Assembly: GCF_025860405.1 (NCBI RefSeq)
Contig: NZ_CP063785.1
Location: 6,387,390-6,451,389 of the forward strand
From: Tolypothrix sp. PCC 7712
GTDB taxonomy: Bacteria > Cyanobacteriota > Cyanobacteriia > Cyanobacteriales > Nostocaceae
Direction: 5' to 3'
DNA: 64,000 bases
Shown here piece after piece: positions 8,068 to 16,699 of this stretch. Every line of letters starts with the position of its first letter. The stretch's first letter is position 1. Under the pieces are notes generated by a model. The model did not search any database and was not told the DNA's origin. It saw only the letters and a list, made by a program, of their open reading frames with translations. Both the position numbers and the translations under genes were made by a program.

Positions 8068-8865
8068 TTAATTGTACAATTCCCCACGTAATACTGTAAC
8101 GGCTTGTCCAGCTAAAAAGACGCGATCGCCTCCTGGGTAGCGCACCTTTACCACTCCGCCACGACTGGATGCTTGATAAGCTAAAAACTCATCCTTACCC
8201 AAGCGATCGCGCCAGAAGGGTGCAAGACAGCAATGAGCCGCACCAGTAACCGGGTCTTCATTTATACCTAATCCAGGTGCAAAAAAGCGAGAAACAAAAT
8301 CGTAATCAGAATTACAGTGAGTTAGGCTAGTAACAATCACATCTGACACCAGCAAAGTTTTCAGGAGTTGAAAATTAGGCTGTATATGCCATACCAAATC
8401 CTCAGAATCTACTTCTACCAGATAACCGAGGGAATTTTGTAAAACAGATTTACACCCTACACCCAAAGCTTCACACAGTTGATCTGGTGCATCAATAGGT
8501 TGCGAATAATTAACAGGAAAATCTAACTCAATCCATTCACCTAGGTTTTTGGCAATCAACACACCGCTTTTAGTATAAAAACGGGCGACTGCATTGGGTG
8601 ATAAATGTCCCTCAGACCAAAGTACATGAGCGCTAGCTAAGGTTGCATGACCACAAAGAGGTACTTCTACAGTAGGTGTAAACCAACGCAGATTAAAGCC
8701 ATCATCCTGCTTGACGAGAAAAGCCGTCTCCGATAAATTCATTTCCTGCGCGACATTCTGCATCCAGCGATCGCTTTTCGGCGCGGGTAAAACGCAAACA
8801 GCCGCAGGGTTGCCTGCAAATGGTGTATTGGTGAAAGCATCTACCTGTGTAATGATTTGTCCCAT
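8068..8865 (-). CDS. PhzF family isomerase/epimerase-like protein
   Basis: Member of the phenazine biosynthesis PhzF / diaminopimelate-epimerase-like fold. Seen: the N-terminal signature VDAFTNTPFAGNPAAV, NLSETAFL carrying the family's catalytic Glu, RWFTPTVEVPLCGHATLA, and a C-terminal DPVTGAAHC loop. The substrate is not known; no other phenazine genes are nearby, so a role in phenazine synthesis should not be assumed. The frame is open back to 8904. I prefer the ATG at 8865 because AAGGGTGA precedes it and the family's N-terminus begins there. At 265 residues it is slightly short for the family. It follows the hybrid kinase gene closely on the same strand and may share its transcript. Confidence 0.88.
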   Translation of the reverse strand: MGQIITQVDAFTNTPFAGNPAAVCVLPAPKSDRWMQNVAQEMNLSETAFLVKQDDGFNLRWFTPTVEVPLCGHATLASAHVLWSEGHLSPNAVARFYTKSGVLIAKNLGEWIELDFPVNYSQPIDAPDQLCEALGVGCKSVLQNSLGYLVEVDSEDLVWHIQPNFQLLKTLLVSDVIVTSLTHCNSDYDFVSRFFAPGLGINEDPVTGAAHCCLAPFWRDRLGKDEFLAYQASSRGGVVKVRYPGGDRVFLAGQAVTVLRGELYN

Positions 8866-8907
8866 AGAATCACCCTTATTTGAAATATTTTTGAATTTAT
8901 TCACCAG

Positions 8908-11706
8908 CTAATTTGAAATCATTAAAGCAGCGATCGCATCTAACAAGTTTTGCGGTTCAATTGGTTTGGCTAAATGTGCTTGAAATCCAGCGGCGAGAAT
9001 TTTGCGTTGATTTTCCTCACCAGCATAGGCGGTGAGGGCGATCGCTGGAATATCTCGGTTGAAACGAGGTGGTAGGGCGCGAATCTGACGAATGAAATTG
9101 TAACCGTCCATCTCTGGCATTCCAATATCGCTGATGAGCAAATCGAATGATGCTTGAGCCAATACTGGCAAGGCGTTAGAAGCAGAGGATACTACTTCTA
9201 CAAATGCGCCTTCCTCTTCTAGTACCACCTTAACTAGTTCCAGGGAATCTGCCTCATCATCTACCACTATCACTCGCCGATCCTTTAAATTGAGTGTGGG
9301 ATTCTTGCAGAAATCAGGAAGATTGAGATTTGACACAGAGATCAATGGCAACTGTACGGTAAAGGTTGCCCCTTGCCCTTCTCCAGCACTAGCAACAGCG
9401 ATTGTACCACCATGCGCTTCCACCACCTGACGCGCGATCGCTAATCCTAAACCCAATCCGCCAAAGGTACGAGTGGTAGAACTATCCTGTTGTTGAAATA
9501 ACTCAAATACATGGGGCAAAAATTCGGGTTTAATGCCATTGCCAGTATCGCTAACTTGAATTTGAGCATAGCGCTCGACACGGGTCAGTTGCACCGTCAC
9601 TTGTCCCCCTGTGGGGGTGAATTTAATCGCATTCGAGAGTAAATTCCAGACTACCTGTTGTAATCTGCTGGCATCTCCTTTGACACACCCGACTGTGGAA
9701 TCGAGCAAGACTTCCAACTGAATAGCTTTTGCTTCTGCTGCCAAACTCACAGTTTCTAAAGCTGCGGCGATTGGCTCTGATAAATTAATCGCTGCAAAGC
9801 TCAAAGAGAGTTTGCCACGAATGATGCGAGAGATATCGAGCAGATCGTCAATCAGTTGCACCTGTTGTTTAGCATTACGCTCGATTGTGCTTAACCCTTG
9901 CTGGAGCTTTTCGGGAGTAATTTTCGGTGATTGTAATATTTTTGCCCAACCTAAAATCGGGTTCAGAGGTGTTCGCAGTTCATGGGAGAGAATCGCCAGA
10001 AATTCATCTTTCGTGCGGTTGGCACGTTCTGCAGCTTCCCGTGCGGCTTGCTCTTGCTGAAGTAACTTTTCTTTTTGGGCTTCAATGGCTTTGCGATCGC
10101 TAATATTCTTAAACAAGATCGCAACTTTGTGATTTTCTGTCCCTTCGATGGGAAAAGCATATACCTCAAACCAGCGATTCATTACATCTGAGCCATTTTC
10201 AAAGCGCACCGGTTCACCTGTGAGAGCGACTCTGCCATAAGTTTCAAACCAAAATTTTTCCAGATTCGGAAGCAGTTGACTTGCAGTTTTACCAATTGCC
10301 TGTTGTAGTCCAGTTTCTCGCTCAAATGCAGGGTTAATTTCCAAGAAGCGATAATCGATTGGCGTATTATTTTCATCAAACAGCACCTCGACTACACAAA
10401 AGCCGTCTTCCATCGTCTCAAACAAGGTGCGATAGCGTTCTTCTGAACTACGTAAGGCTTCTTCTACCTGTTTGCGATCGGTGATTTCTTCGCAAACGGT
10501 GTTAATGCCTATTATGCGTTCGCCATCTTTCAAAGGCAAAAAGCTTTCTAACCAAACACGCGCTACCCCTGGTTGTGCGGGAGTTTCTCCGCGAATTTCG
10601 ACATTTAGTAGCGGTTCTCCGGTTTCAAAGATAGGAAGCAACAACGCTTCGGCAGTATCCGCAATATTGGGCAGTAACTCTCGTATTGTTCGCCCAATGT
10701 GTTCTTCTGTGGAAAAGCCATTGATTTCCGCCAATCGCTGATTAATTCGCACAAAGCGCAGATCGGCATCGAGTACATTTAACCCGATGGGTGCAGACTG
10801 GTAAATAGTTTCAATTTCAGCTAGTTGTCGTTGCAAAGTTGTCTGACTTGCGTTTAATTCGGCTTCTAGCCGTTGGCGTTCTGTAATATCCGCCGTCATG
10901 CCAATCAGTCGAGTTAACTGTCCTTGCTCATCAAACAGCGCCCGTGCGCTTTCCTCCAATGTCACGATTTGTCCATCTGGGCGTATAACTCGATAGGTTG
11001 TTTTGTAAGTGCTGTTCTCAGGTGTCAGTGCCTGTAAAACTGCGATGAAGCGATCGCGATCCTCAGGATGCACTCGTTGCACAAAATTAACTCCTGTGTC
11101 CGCTTCTGCATCTGTTGAGCTTAAACCCAAAATCACACCACATTGAGGCGATCGCTTGACGATATCGGTATGTGGTTCCCACTCAAAGGTAAATATCCGG
11201 GCAACTTCCATTGCCAACAGATTGCGTTCTTCGCTCTCTCGCAGTGCTGCATTTACCTGCTCTAACTGGGCAGTCCGTTCCGCAACGCGCTGTTCTAGTT
11301 CCTGGTTAGCACGTTCTAGGGCTGCTTCTGTCTCTTTTTGCTGAGTAATATCACGGGCAACACAGTATATTACATCCTGGTCAATCTGCGGCGATCCTGT
11401 CCATTCCAACCAGCGATAGCGGCTATCTTTTGTCCGGTAACGATTCTCAAAATTGAGAATGGGTGCGCCTGCTTTTAACTTCTCCATTTCTGCCAGCGTG
11501 ACGGAATGGTCATCTGGATGCACAAAGTTGATAAAAGGACTGGCTAAAAATTCTGCTGTTGAATAACCGAGAATTTGAGTAAAAGCTGGGTTGATCCGCT
11601 TAAAGTAGCCATCCATACCAATTACCGCCAGCAGATCGAGCGATCGCTCAAAGAAAAAGGCTGCTTCAAATACTGATGCGCTATTGTCTGGTTCCTGCTT
11701 GTTCAC
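8908..11706 (-). CDS. multi-PAS hybrid sensor histidine kinase with receiver domain
   Basis: A 932-residue sensor with no membrane segment, so it senses in the cytosol. Order of domains: PAS 1 (about 15-125), a coiled coil, PAS 2 (about 160-275), PAS 3 (about 295-415), PAS 4 (about 425-545), a second coil, the dimerisation/phosphoacceptor domain with SHELRTPLNPILGW (His near residue 575), the ATPase domain with N-box NLLSNAIKFT, DTGNGI and GLGLGLAIAR, then a C-terminal receiver (VVDDEADS, phospho-Asp in LLISDIGMPEMDG near residue 859, Lys in LAKPIEP). Such hybrids pass phosphate from His to their own receiver and then to a partner not seen here. The start lies 6 bp beyond a decayed PAS fragment (11713-11985). 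The stop is 42 bp before the PhzF start. Confidence 0.95.
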   Translation of the reverse strand: MNKQEPDNSASVFEAAFFFERSLDLLAVIGMDGYFKRINPAFTQILGYSTAEFLASPFINFVHPDDHSVTLAEMEKLKAGAPILNFENRYRTKDSRYRWLEWTGSPQIDQDVIYCVARDITQQKETEAALERANQELEQRVAERTAQLEQVNAALRESEERNLLAMEVARIFTFEWEPHTDIVKRSPQCGVILGLSSTDAEADTGVNFVQRVHPEDRDRFIAVLQALTPENSTYKTTYRVIRPDGQIVTLEESARALFDEQGQLTRLIGMTADITERQRLEAELNASQTTLQRQLAEIETIYQSAPIGLNVLDADLRFVRINQRLAEINGFSTEEHIGRTIRELLPNIADTAEALLLPIFETGEPLLNVEIRGETPAQPGVARVWLESFLPLKDGERIIGINTVCEEITDRKQVEEALRSSEERYRTLFETMEDGFCVVEVLFDENNTPIDYRFLEINPAFERETGLQQAIGKTASQLLPNLEKFWFETYGRVALTGEPVRFENGSDVMNRWFEVYAFPIEGTENHKVAILFKNISDRKAIEAQKEKLLQQEQAAREAAERANRTKDEFLAILSHELRTPLNPILGWAKILQSPKITPEKLQQGLSTIERNAKQQVQLIDDLLDISRIIRGKLSLSFAAINLSEPIAAALETVSLAAEAKAIQLEVLLDSTVGCVKGDASRLQQVVWNLLSNAIKFTPTGGQVTVQLTRVERYAQIQVSDTGNGIKPEFLPHVFELFQQQDSSTTRTFGGLGLGLAIARQVVEAHGGTIAVASAGEGQGATFTVQLPLISVSNLNLPDFCKNPTLNLKDRRVIVVDDEADSLELVKVVLEEEGAFVEVVSSASNALPVLAQASFDLLISDIGMPEMDGYNFIRQIRALPPRFNRDIPAIALTAYAGEENQRKILAAGFQAHLAKPIEPQNLLDAIAALMISN

Positions 11707-11712
11707 GGTTGG

Positions 11713-11985
11713 TTAGCTTTGTAATTCTAGAGGCGGATCTGTAGAGGATGAGCAAATTTGCTCTTTAATATCAGCAAAGGTGGCTATCACACCGTAGGGA
11801 GTCACTTCTACTCCCCACAAAGGTTCTGTCTGCATCAGTCACCAAACCACTTTGCCATTGGGTTGATACAACCCCATCACCACATCATTACAGGGCTTTC
11901 CTGTTCGTAACGTTATTATTGCTGGATGGGTATCACCGGGGAAGGGAGTACCATCAGCATGAATAGCTTGGCCAGGGTTGGTCAA
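11713..11985 (-). pseudogene. decayed PAS-domain fragment
   Basis: Minus-strand translation from 11985 gives GQAIHADGTPFPGDTHPAII, LRTGKPCNDVVMGLYQPNGK, VVW, an in-frame TGA at 11839-11841, then EPLWGVEVTPYGVIATFADI and KEQI, ending at a stop at 11713. This is the C-terminal half of a PAS domain of the kind found in cyanobacterial multi-PAS kinases, interrupted by a stop and with no N-terminal half. It ends 6 bp before the start of the intact kinase gene on the same strand. It is probably the relic of a longer or duplicated kinase gene. Confidence 0.8.
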
Positions 11986-12572
11986 TTAAGTTCCATAATT
12001 AAACTTTGCTAGTGGATGAGAAGCCGCAAATATCAATAGGGAAAACTAAAAATGTTGAATTTTTACTCGATGTCAGCTTATATATAAACTGGCGGATTAA
12101 AGCAATTATATTATCTGCCTAGGTACGGATAAAATTTTTTAGCTAATAGTCAGCGTTACACACTTGTATACAGACTATTGTGCATAGATGCCATATTTTG
12201 TCAATGTGTAAGTACCCCTCAGACTAATTTGTGGTGCGTTACGCTAAAGCTAACGCAGCTAAGTTTATTCCTCAAATCAAATATGAGTCTCATATTAGTT
12301 TTGCTAACAAAACTTTGCATCATGCTCTAACACCAATTCAGTATTCAAAATTGTGGCTCAGACTAAGGCAGTAATTCAGAAAAACTAACCACATTCGCAA
12401 TGACTAGTTTTAATTTGATAAATTTGCAAAATTGGGATGCTCTCAATTAACCACTGTTTAACTGAAAATCAGTTGATATTTCAAGGTTTGGCTCTAAAAA
12501 TTATGGTTTTTCAATCTAGATGTAGTTTATGTTGGAGAAATGATTACACTTCCAGTATGAAAGTTTAGGGTA
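11986..12572. other. intergenic region, no gene seen
   Basis: AT-rich DNA without a credible reading frame on either strand. The only recognisable item is a short palindrome near 12233-12258 (GGTGCGTTACG...CTAACGC), a variant of the repeat at 41524-41553 and 54613-54643. Confidence 0.5.
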
Positions 12573-12833
12573 ATGCTACACCAAAAGCCGAATTTAAGCA
12601 TAAAAATCCTTGGGTTGATTGTCGCAGCTATTAACTTAGCGCTAATTTCTGTAGGATTAATCAGCTGCAGTAATGAAGTACAAAAACCACAAGAACAAAC
12701 CGAGCAACAAAAGGAACAGTACAAAAATAAATCTACCGAACAGCCTGAATCCGATCGAGATAAAGACGATGATGATGAGGATGAAAAAGATGATGACAGC
12801 AAAGATGAAAAAGACAATGATGATAAAAATTAA
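12573..12833 (+). CDS. small acidic lipoprotein, function unknown
   Basis: An 86-residue protein. Residues 10-31 form a hydrophobic export segment ending in a lipobox-like LISC (Cys near residue 32), so it is probably lipid-anchored on the outer face of the inner membrane or in the outer membrane. The rest is strongly hydrophilic. A Gln/Glu-rich middle (QKPQEQTEQQKEQ) is followed by a tail made almost only of Asp, Glu and Lys, which might bind metal ions or basic partners. AGGG lies just before the ATG. I do not recognise a family. The Asp/Lys-rich tail resembles low-complexity sequence, so codon bias alone cannot prove that it is expressed. Confidence 0.55.
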   Translation: MLHQKPNLSIKILGLIVAAINLALISVGLISCSNEVQKPQEQTEQQKEQYKNKSTEQPESDRDKDDDDEDEKDDDSKDEKDNDDKN

Positions 12834-12980
12834 TTAACAATTTTACGGATTGGTTCAGGCAATAATTTTTCAGTCAAGATTGCATCTTGGCTGAAGATAA
12901 CTCCACGCTGCTGAAAGGTATGAGAGTTTTAACTTAATCATTGATAATTCATAATTTTAATAAAAGCTGAGTTTGTGTTT

Positions 12981-14360
12981 ATGGTTACTCAACAAACCTC
13001 TAGTTTTCTGGTTGATATCCTACGCCAAAGACGGCAAAAGTTAGCTACCCTGATTGATTTTCCAGCAATTCTGTGGTCGGGAAGTAGCAATCCGCGTAAC
13101 TTTCAAGCTAATGTTTTTCCTTTCCGCGCTAGTAGCCATTTTCTGTATTTTGCTGGGCTACCCTTACCAAATGCGGCAATTCGCTTAGAAGCAGGAAAAC
13201 TGGAATTATTCATGGACGATCCTACACCTAGCAGCGCTCTCTGGCATGGAGAAATGCCCAAGCGTGAAGAAATAGCCCAGATGATTGGGACTGATAGCGC
13301 TAAACCAATGGCGGAACTAGAGTCATCCTTAGCAGACGCAGCCACGATCGCAGTTCAAGATGCGGCTACTTGGACACAGCAATCCCAGCTATTCAATAGA
13401 TGGGTTTTACCGCAAAGTTCACCCCAAGGAATTGACTTAGAGTTAGCCAAGGCGATCGTTTCCTTACGCCTTACCCACGATGAAGGCGCATTAGCTGAAT
13501 TACGCAAAGCGGCGGCTGTGAGTATAGCAGCCCATAAAGCCGGAATGGCCGCCACACCTGAAGCTAAACGGGAAGCAGAAGTGCGTGGCGCAATGGAAGG
13601 AGTAATTATCGCCCATAACATGACTACTGCTTACAACAGTATTGTCACAGTCCACGGTGAAGTTTTGCACAACGAGCAATATCACCATCCCCTGCAACCT
13701 GGTGATTTACTACTAGCTGATGTGGGTGCAGAAACGGAAATGGGCTGGGCGGCGGATATTACCCGTACTTGGCCTGTATCCGGCAAATTTTCCTCAACCC
13801 AAAGAGATATTTATGATGTCGTGTTAGCAGCCCATGATGCTTGTATTGCCAAAATCCGCCCAGGTGTAGAGTATGGGGAAATTCATTTATTAGCTGCCAC
13901 AGTCATAGCTGATGGTTTAGCAAATTTAGGCATTTTACAAGGAAAAGCTGAAGATTTAGTAGAGCTAAATGCCCATGCCTTGTTTTTCCCCCACGGCATT
14001 GGGCATCTTCTAGGCTTAGATGTGCATGATATGGAAGACTTGGGAGATTTAGCAGGTTATGAAGCAGGACGTAACAGAAGCGATCGCTTTGGCTTAAGCT
14101 ACCTACGTTTAAATCGTCCCCTACGCCCAGGAATGTTAGTCACAATTGAGCCAGGTTTTTATCAAGTCCCAGCAATTTTAAATGATGCCAAACAAAGCTC
14201 TAAATACAAAAATTTAGTTAACTGGGAGCGATTATTACAATTCGCTGATGTCCGAGGTATCCGCATCGAAGATGACGTTTTAGTCACAGATTCAGGTAGC
14301 GAAGTTTTAACGGCCGCATTACCCAATAAAGCTGATGCGGTAGAAGAACTAATTGGTTAG
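12981..14360 (+). CDS. pepP: M24 family aminopeptidase P-like (Xaa-Pro) metallopeptidase
   Basis: A cytosolic metallopeptidase that should remove N-terminal residues from peptides with proline at position 2. The N-terminal aminopeptidase-P domain (about 1-155, with RASSHFLYFAG) precedes the pita-bread catalytic domain. The metal ligands are visible in order: Asp in LLADVGAE, Asp in AADITRTWP, His in FFPHGIGH, Glu in TIEPGFY and Glu in RIEDDVLV. Total length is about 459 residues, normal for the family. A GTG at 12975 is in frame two codons upstream; I chose the ATG at 12981. The gene stands alone, and its stop is directly followed by a transposase relic. Confidence 0.9.
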   Translation: MVTQQTSSFLVDILRQRRQKLATLIDFPAILWSGSSNPRNFQANVFPFRASSHFLYFAGLPLPNAAIRLEAGKLELFMDDPTPSSALWHGEMPKREEIAQMIGTDSAKPMAELESSLADAATIAVQDAATWTQQSQLFNRWVLPQSSPQGIDLELAKAIVSLRLTHDEGALAELRKAAAVSIAAHKAGMAATPEAKREAEVRGAMEGVIIAHNMTTAYNSIVTVHGEVLHNEQYHHPLQPGDLLLADVGAETEMGWAADITRTWPVSGKFSSTQRDIYDVVLAAHDACIAKIRPGVEYGEIHLLAATVIADGLANLGILQGKAEDLVELNAHALFFPHGIGHLLGLDVHDMEDLGDLAGYEAGRNRSDRFGLSYLRLNRPLRPGMLVTIEPGFYQVPAILNDAKQSSKYKNLVNWERLLQFADVRGIRIEDDVLVTDSGSEVLTAALPNKADAVEELIG

Positions 14361-14364
14361 GTGA

Positions 14365-14916
14365 TTTCTAGGAAATTTACCAATAGAGGTAGAATGTAGC
14401 CTTGATGCAAAACAAACAGGAGCACTACATATTATCTATGGTAGTTTCTATAAAACCAGGGATTTCATTGTTGATCACCTGATTCATTGATGGAACACAA
14501 TTACACCACCACAAAGACAGGATACCGAATTAATACAAATTAAAATTGATCACTGTTCCGAAAGTAGAGGACTACTAACTCAATTCTTAAAAAAATGGTT
14601 AAATTTTTTGACCAGATACTAAAGACCAATTCAATTACTTTATTATCTTCCTTACTATAGTAAATATAATCCCATAGAGCGCTGTTAGGGTATTCTTGAA
14701 CAGCATTGGAATAGAAGCAAAACTGTTGATGTTGAAGTTATGCTTTCATGGGCTTCTAGCATGATTTAGAAAGTGTTACATCCAATTTTGACTTTAAGCA
14801 ACATTGTTTACCAAAAAGGGAGTTCCCTAACTAAGAAAGCTATGAAGTAATTTGAGTCTAGATTGCAGAAAAATCCACTTCTAACCAAATGGGGTATCTT
14901 GATTCAACTAATTTAG
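14365..14916 (+). pseudogene. decayed transposase, ISAzo13-like
   Basis: One frame, read through its stops, carries the C-terminal half of a transposase: GALHIIYGSFYKTRDFIVDH, WNTI, IKIDHCSESRGLLTQFLKKW, YYLPYYSKYNPIERC, GILEQHWNRSKTVDVEVMLS, LTKKAMK and FESRLQKNPLLTKWGI. At least five in-frame stops interrupt it (after DHLIH, after the KKW segment, after PIERC, after SSMI and after KAMK), and the N-terminal part is absent. SKYNPIERCW followed by an LTKK.MK block is what I recall for ISAzo13-family enzymes of Nostocales; the family call is from memory. No terminal repeats were found. It begins 4 bp after the peptidase stop. Confidence 0.8.
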
Positions 14917-14949
14917 GTAGTAAATTATTTTTCGGAAATCCCCTTACTT

Positions 14950-16026
14950 TTATATCATGTTTCTATTCTGCAAATACTGTATGCAATATTTTTCATAAAA
15001 ACTTTGTACCAAATAAGCAAAAACAAAAATGCTTGGAATCCCTATAAATATTTCGATCGTCAGGAGTATGTATTGATTATTAATTCCGATTGTGTCTTGT
15101 GCTATTTTTTTTATAAAAAACCAAATTGGTCTGTGAAAAAGATACATTCCGTAAGAAGCATAAGCAATTGCTTGTACAGATTGACTTGACTTTACTATTT
15201 TTGCTAGAGAATTAAAAATATTATAAATTGACAATATAAAACTGAACATCAGAATATTCAGAATTATATAGCTTTTTATCCCAAAATAATCAATTCCGTA
15301 CTTTTTCCCCAGTACAAAGCAACTAATGAAAATACAAAAGAAGACAGTGGTAATAATTAAAGTATTTTGTTTGATCCAAGGAGTTTCCAAAATGTTGCTT
15401 TCAGCACAGTAAATACCAAGGATAAAAGTCCAGTAATATAAACTTATTCTATAATCCATAAACTGAAGTGATGTCGTTACAAAAAAAACAATAAAAGGAA
15501 AAATTGTAATTGCAATTAATCTATATATTCTGCTGATTTTTTCTGCTTTATAAAGAATAAAAATCAAATAATATACTAAAATTGTCCCTACAAACCACAG
15601 AGTTGGTAATGATAACAAGTATTTTGAAAATAATAATGATTGTAGTCCAAAAATATGAATGATGATGCTGAAGGGTTCGCTGATACTAAAAATGTAGCAA
15701 AAAAATATCATTGCTACATAGTACATAGGAAAAATTCTGATTATCTTCTTGTATAAAAATTGACCTACTGTATCCCAGTCTCGAAAGCTTATTTTTTTGA
15801 CATTTATTAAGTATCCAGACATAAAGATAAATAAACTCAGTCCCAAATGTCTATTAAGTTCATCCCATGCAGATAAATCAATGTCAATTCCAAAGTTTTT
15901 GAGGTCATAAAAATTGAAGGAGTACATTGGTAAATGATGGAAAAGTATTATGAGAATTGCTAGAGACCTGATCAGGTCAAAGAGTAAAAATCTATCTTTC
16001 ATTTTCATATGTACATTTATTCTCAA
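14950..16026 (-). CDS. membrane acyltransferase, acyltransferase-3 (OafA/YrhL-like) family
   Basis: A 358-residue integral membrane protein with about ten hydrophobic helices. It opens with the family signature region FDLIRSLAILIILFHHLPMY, whose His-rich motif is thought to take part in acyl transfer, and LGLSLFIFMSGYLI follows. Members O-acetylate or otherwise acylate cell-surface sugars. No glycan cluster lies next to it, so the substrate is open. Two starts are possible: the ATG at 16026 or one six codons further in (MKMKDRFLLFD). The gene is clearly more AT-rich than its neighbours and has no HIP1 octamer. Together with the transposase relic beside it, this suggests acquisition by transfer. 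Confidence 0.85.
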   Translation of the reverse strand: MRINVHMKMKDRFLLFDLIRSLAILIILFHHLPMYSFNFYDLKNFGIDIDLSAWDELNRHLGLSLFIFMSGYLINVKKISFRDWDTVGQFLYKKIIRIFPMYYVAMIFFCYIFSISEPFSIIIHIFGLQSLLFSKYLLSLPTLWFVGTILVYYLIFILYKAEKISRIYRLIAITIFPFIVFFVTTSLQFMDYRISLYYWTFILGIYCAESNILETPWIKQNTLIITTVFFCIFISCFVLGKKYGIDYFGIKSYIILNILMFSFILSIYNIFNSLAKIVKSSQSVQAIAYASYGMYLFHRPIWFFIKKIAQDTIGINNQYILLTIEIFIGIPSIFVFAYLVQSFYEKYCIQYLQNRNMI

Positions 16027-16699
16027 TAATTAGATTCTGGAGTTTAGCTCGACTTTATGCAAAACTAAGAACTCAGCTTTCTTGATTAGGCAAAAACCCA
16101 AGGTTTTTGCCTAATTCTTTTTCTAGGTCACTGATTCTCGATCAATTCCAAAAACTAAAACTATCCTCCTACAAGGGTTTTAGCGTCAGGTTTTGGATGT
16201 CGTAAAAATGGATAGATAAAATCGAGTTTAGAAGATGTTTGCAACCCACATAGATAGGTATGTTTTTTCTTGAATTCGTGCCATTCTTTTATATCCTACA
16301 TTCCGCAGGTTGAGGGAAAAATGATGGTATTTTAAATACTAAGTAAGTAAAACGGTTTAAATAATTCACGCTATGTCATTGCGTTCGCCCTTGGCGTTCC
16401 CGTTCGCGTAGCGTCACCGTTATGAGAAGGGTATGAAACGAAGTGGAATGAAGCAATCGCAAGGGTTATGACGATTTTACATTCTGTTATATAGTTAGGT
16501 TTATTCTCACCGACTTACTTAGATAAAGTATTTATATTTTGGACAGATAAGTTCTCCGCCCTTTACCCTTTTCTCCATTACCCCTTCCCCCAGATACCTA
16601 TCGAGTTGCTCAAGTCGCTGGGAAAACTACTAAGCTGGTAAATAGCACGTTACAACTCTACCCAAATTTCCTACTGGCTTACTATCTGTAATCGAAATT
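16027..16699. other. intergenic region before ffh
   Basis: No protein gene was found. The region contains the strong hairpin at 16085-16115, a dispersed GC-richer repeat at about 16380-16440 (GCGTTCGCCCTTGGCGTTCC and TTCGCGTAGCGTC) and a C-rich stretch near 16560-16595. The ffh promoter must lie in the last few hundred bases. Confidence 0.5.
16085..16115 (+). terminator. strong terminator-like hairpin with no upstream plus-strand gene
   Basis: A perfect 14-bp stem (ATTAGGCAAAAACC / GGTTTTTGCCTAAT) with a 3-nt loop is followed by TCTTTTTCT. The form is that of a rho-independent terminator read on the plus strand. The nearest intact plus-strand gene ends at 14360, beyond an oppositely oriented gene. 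It could end a small RNA starting upstream, or catch antisense transcription of the acyltransferase region. Confidence 0.65.

Noticed and set aside
8068..8865. Phenazine biosynthesis role for the PhzF-like gene
   Set aside because: No other phenazine genes are in the window, and PhzF-like proteins are widespread outside phenazine producers.
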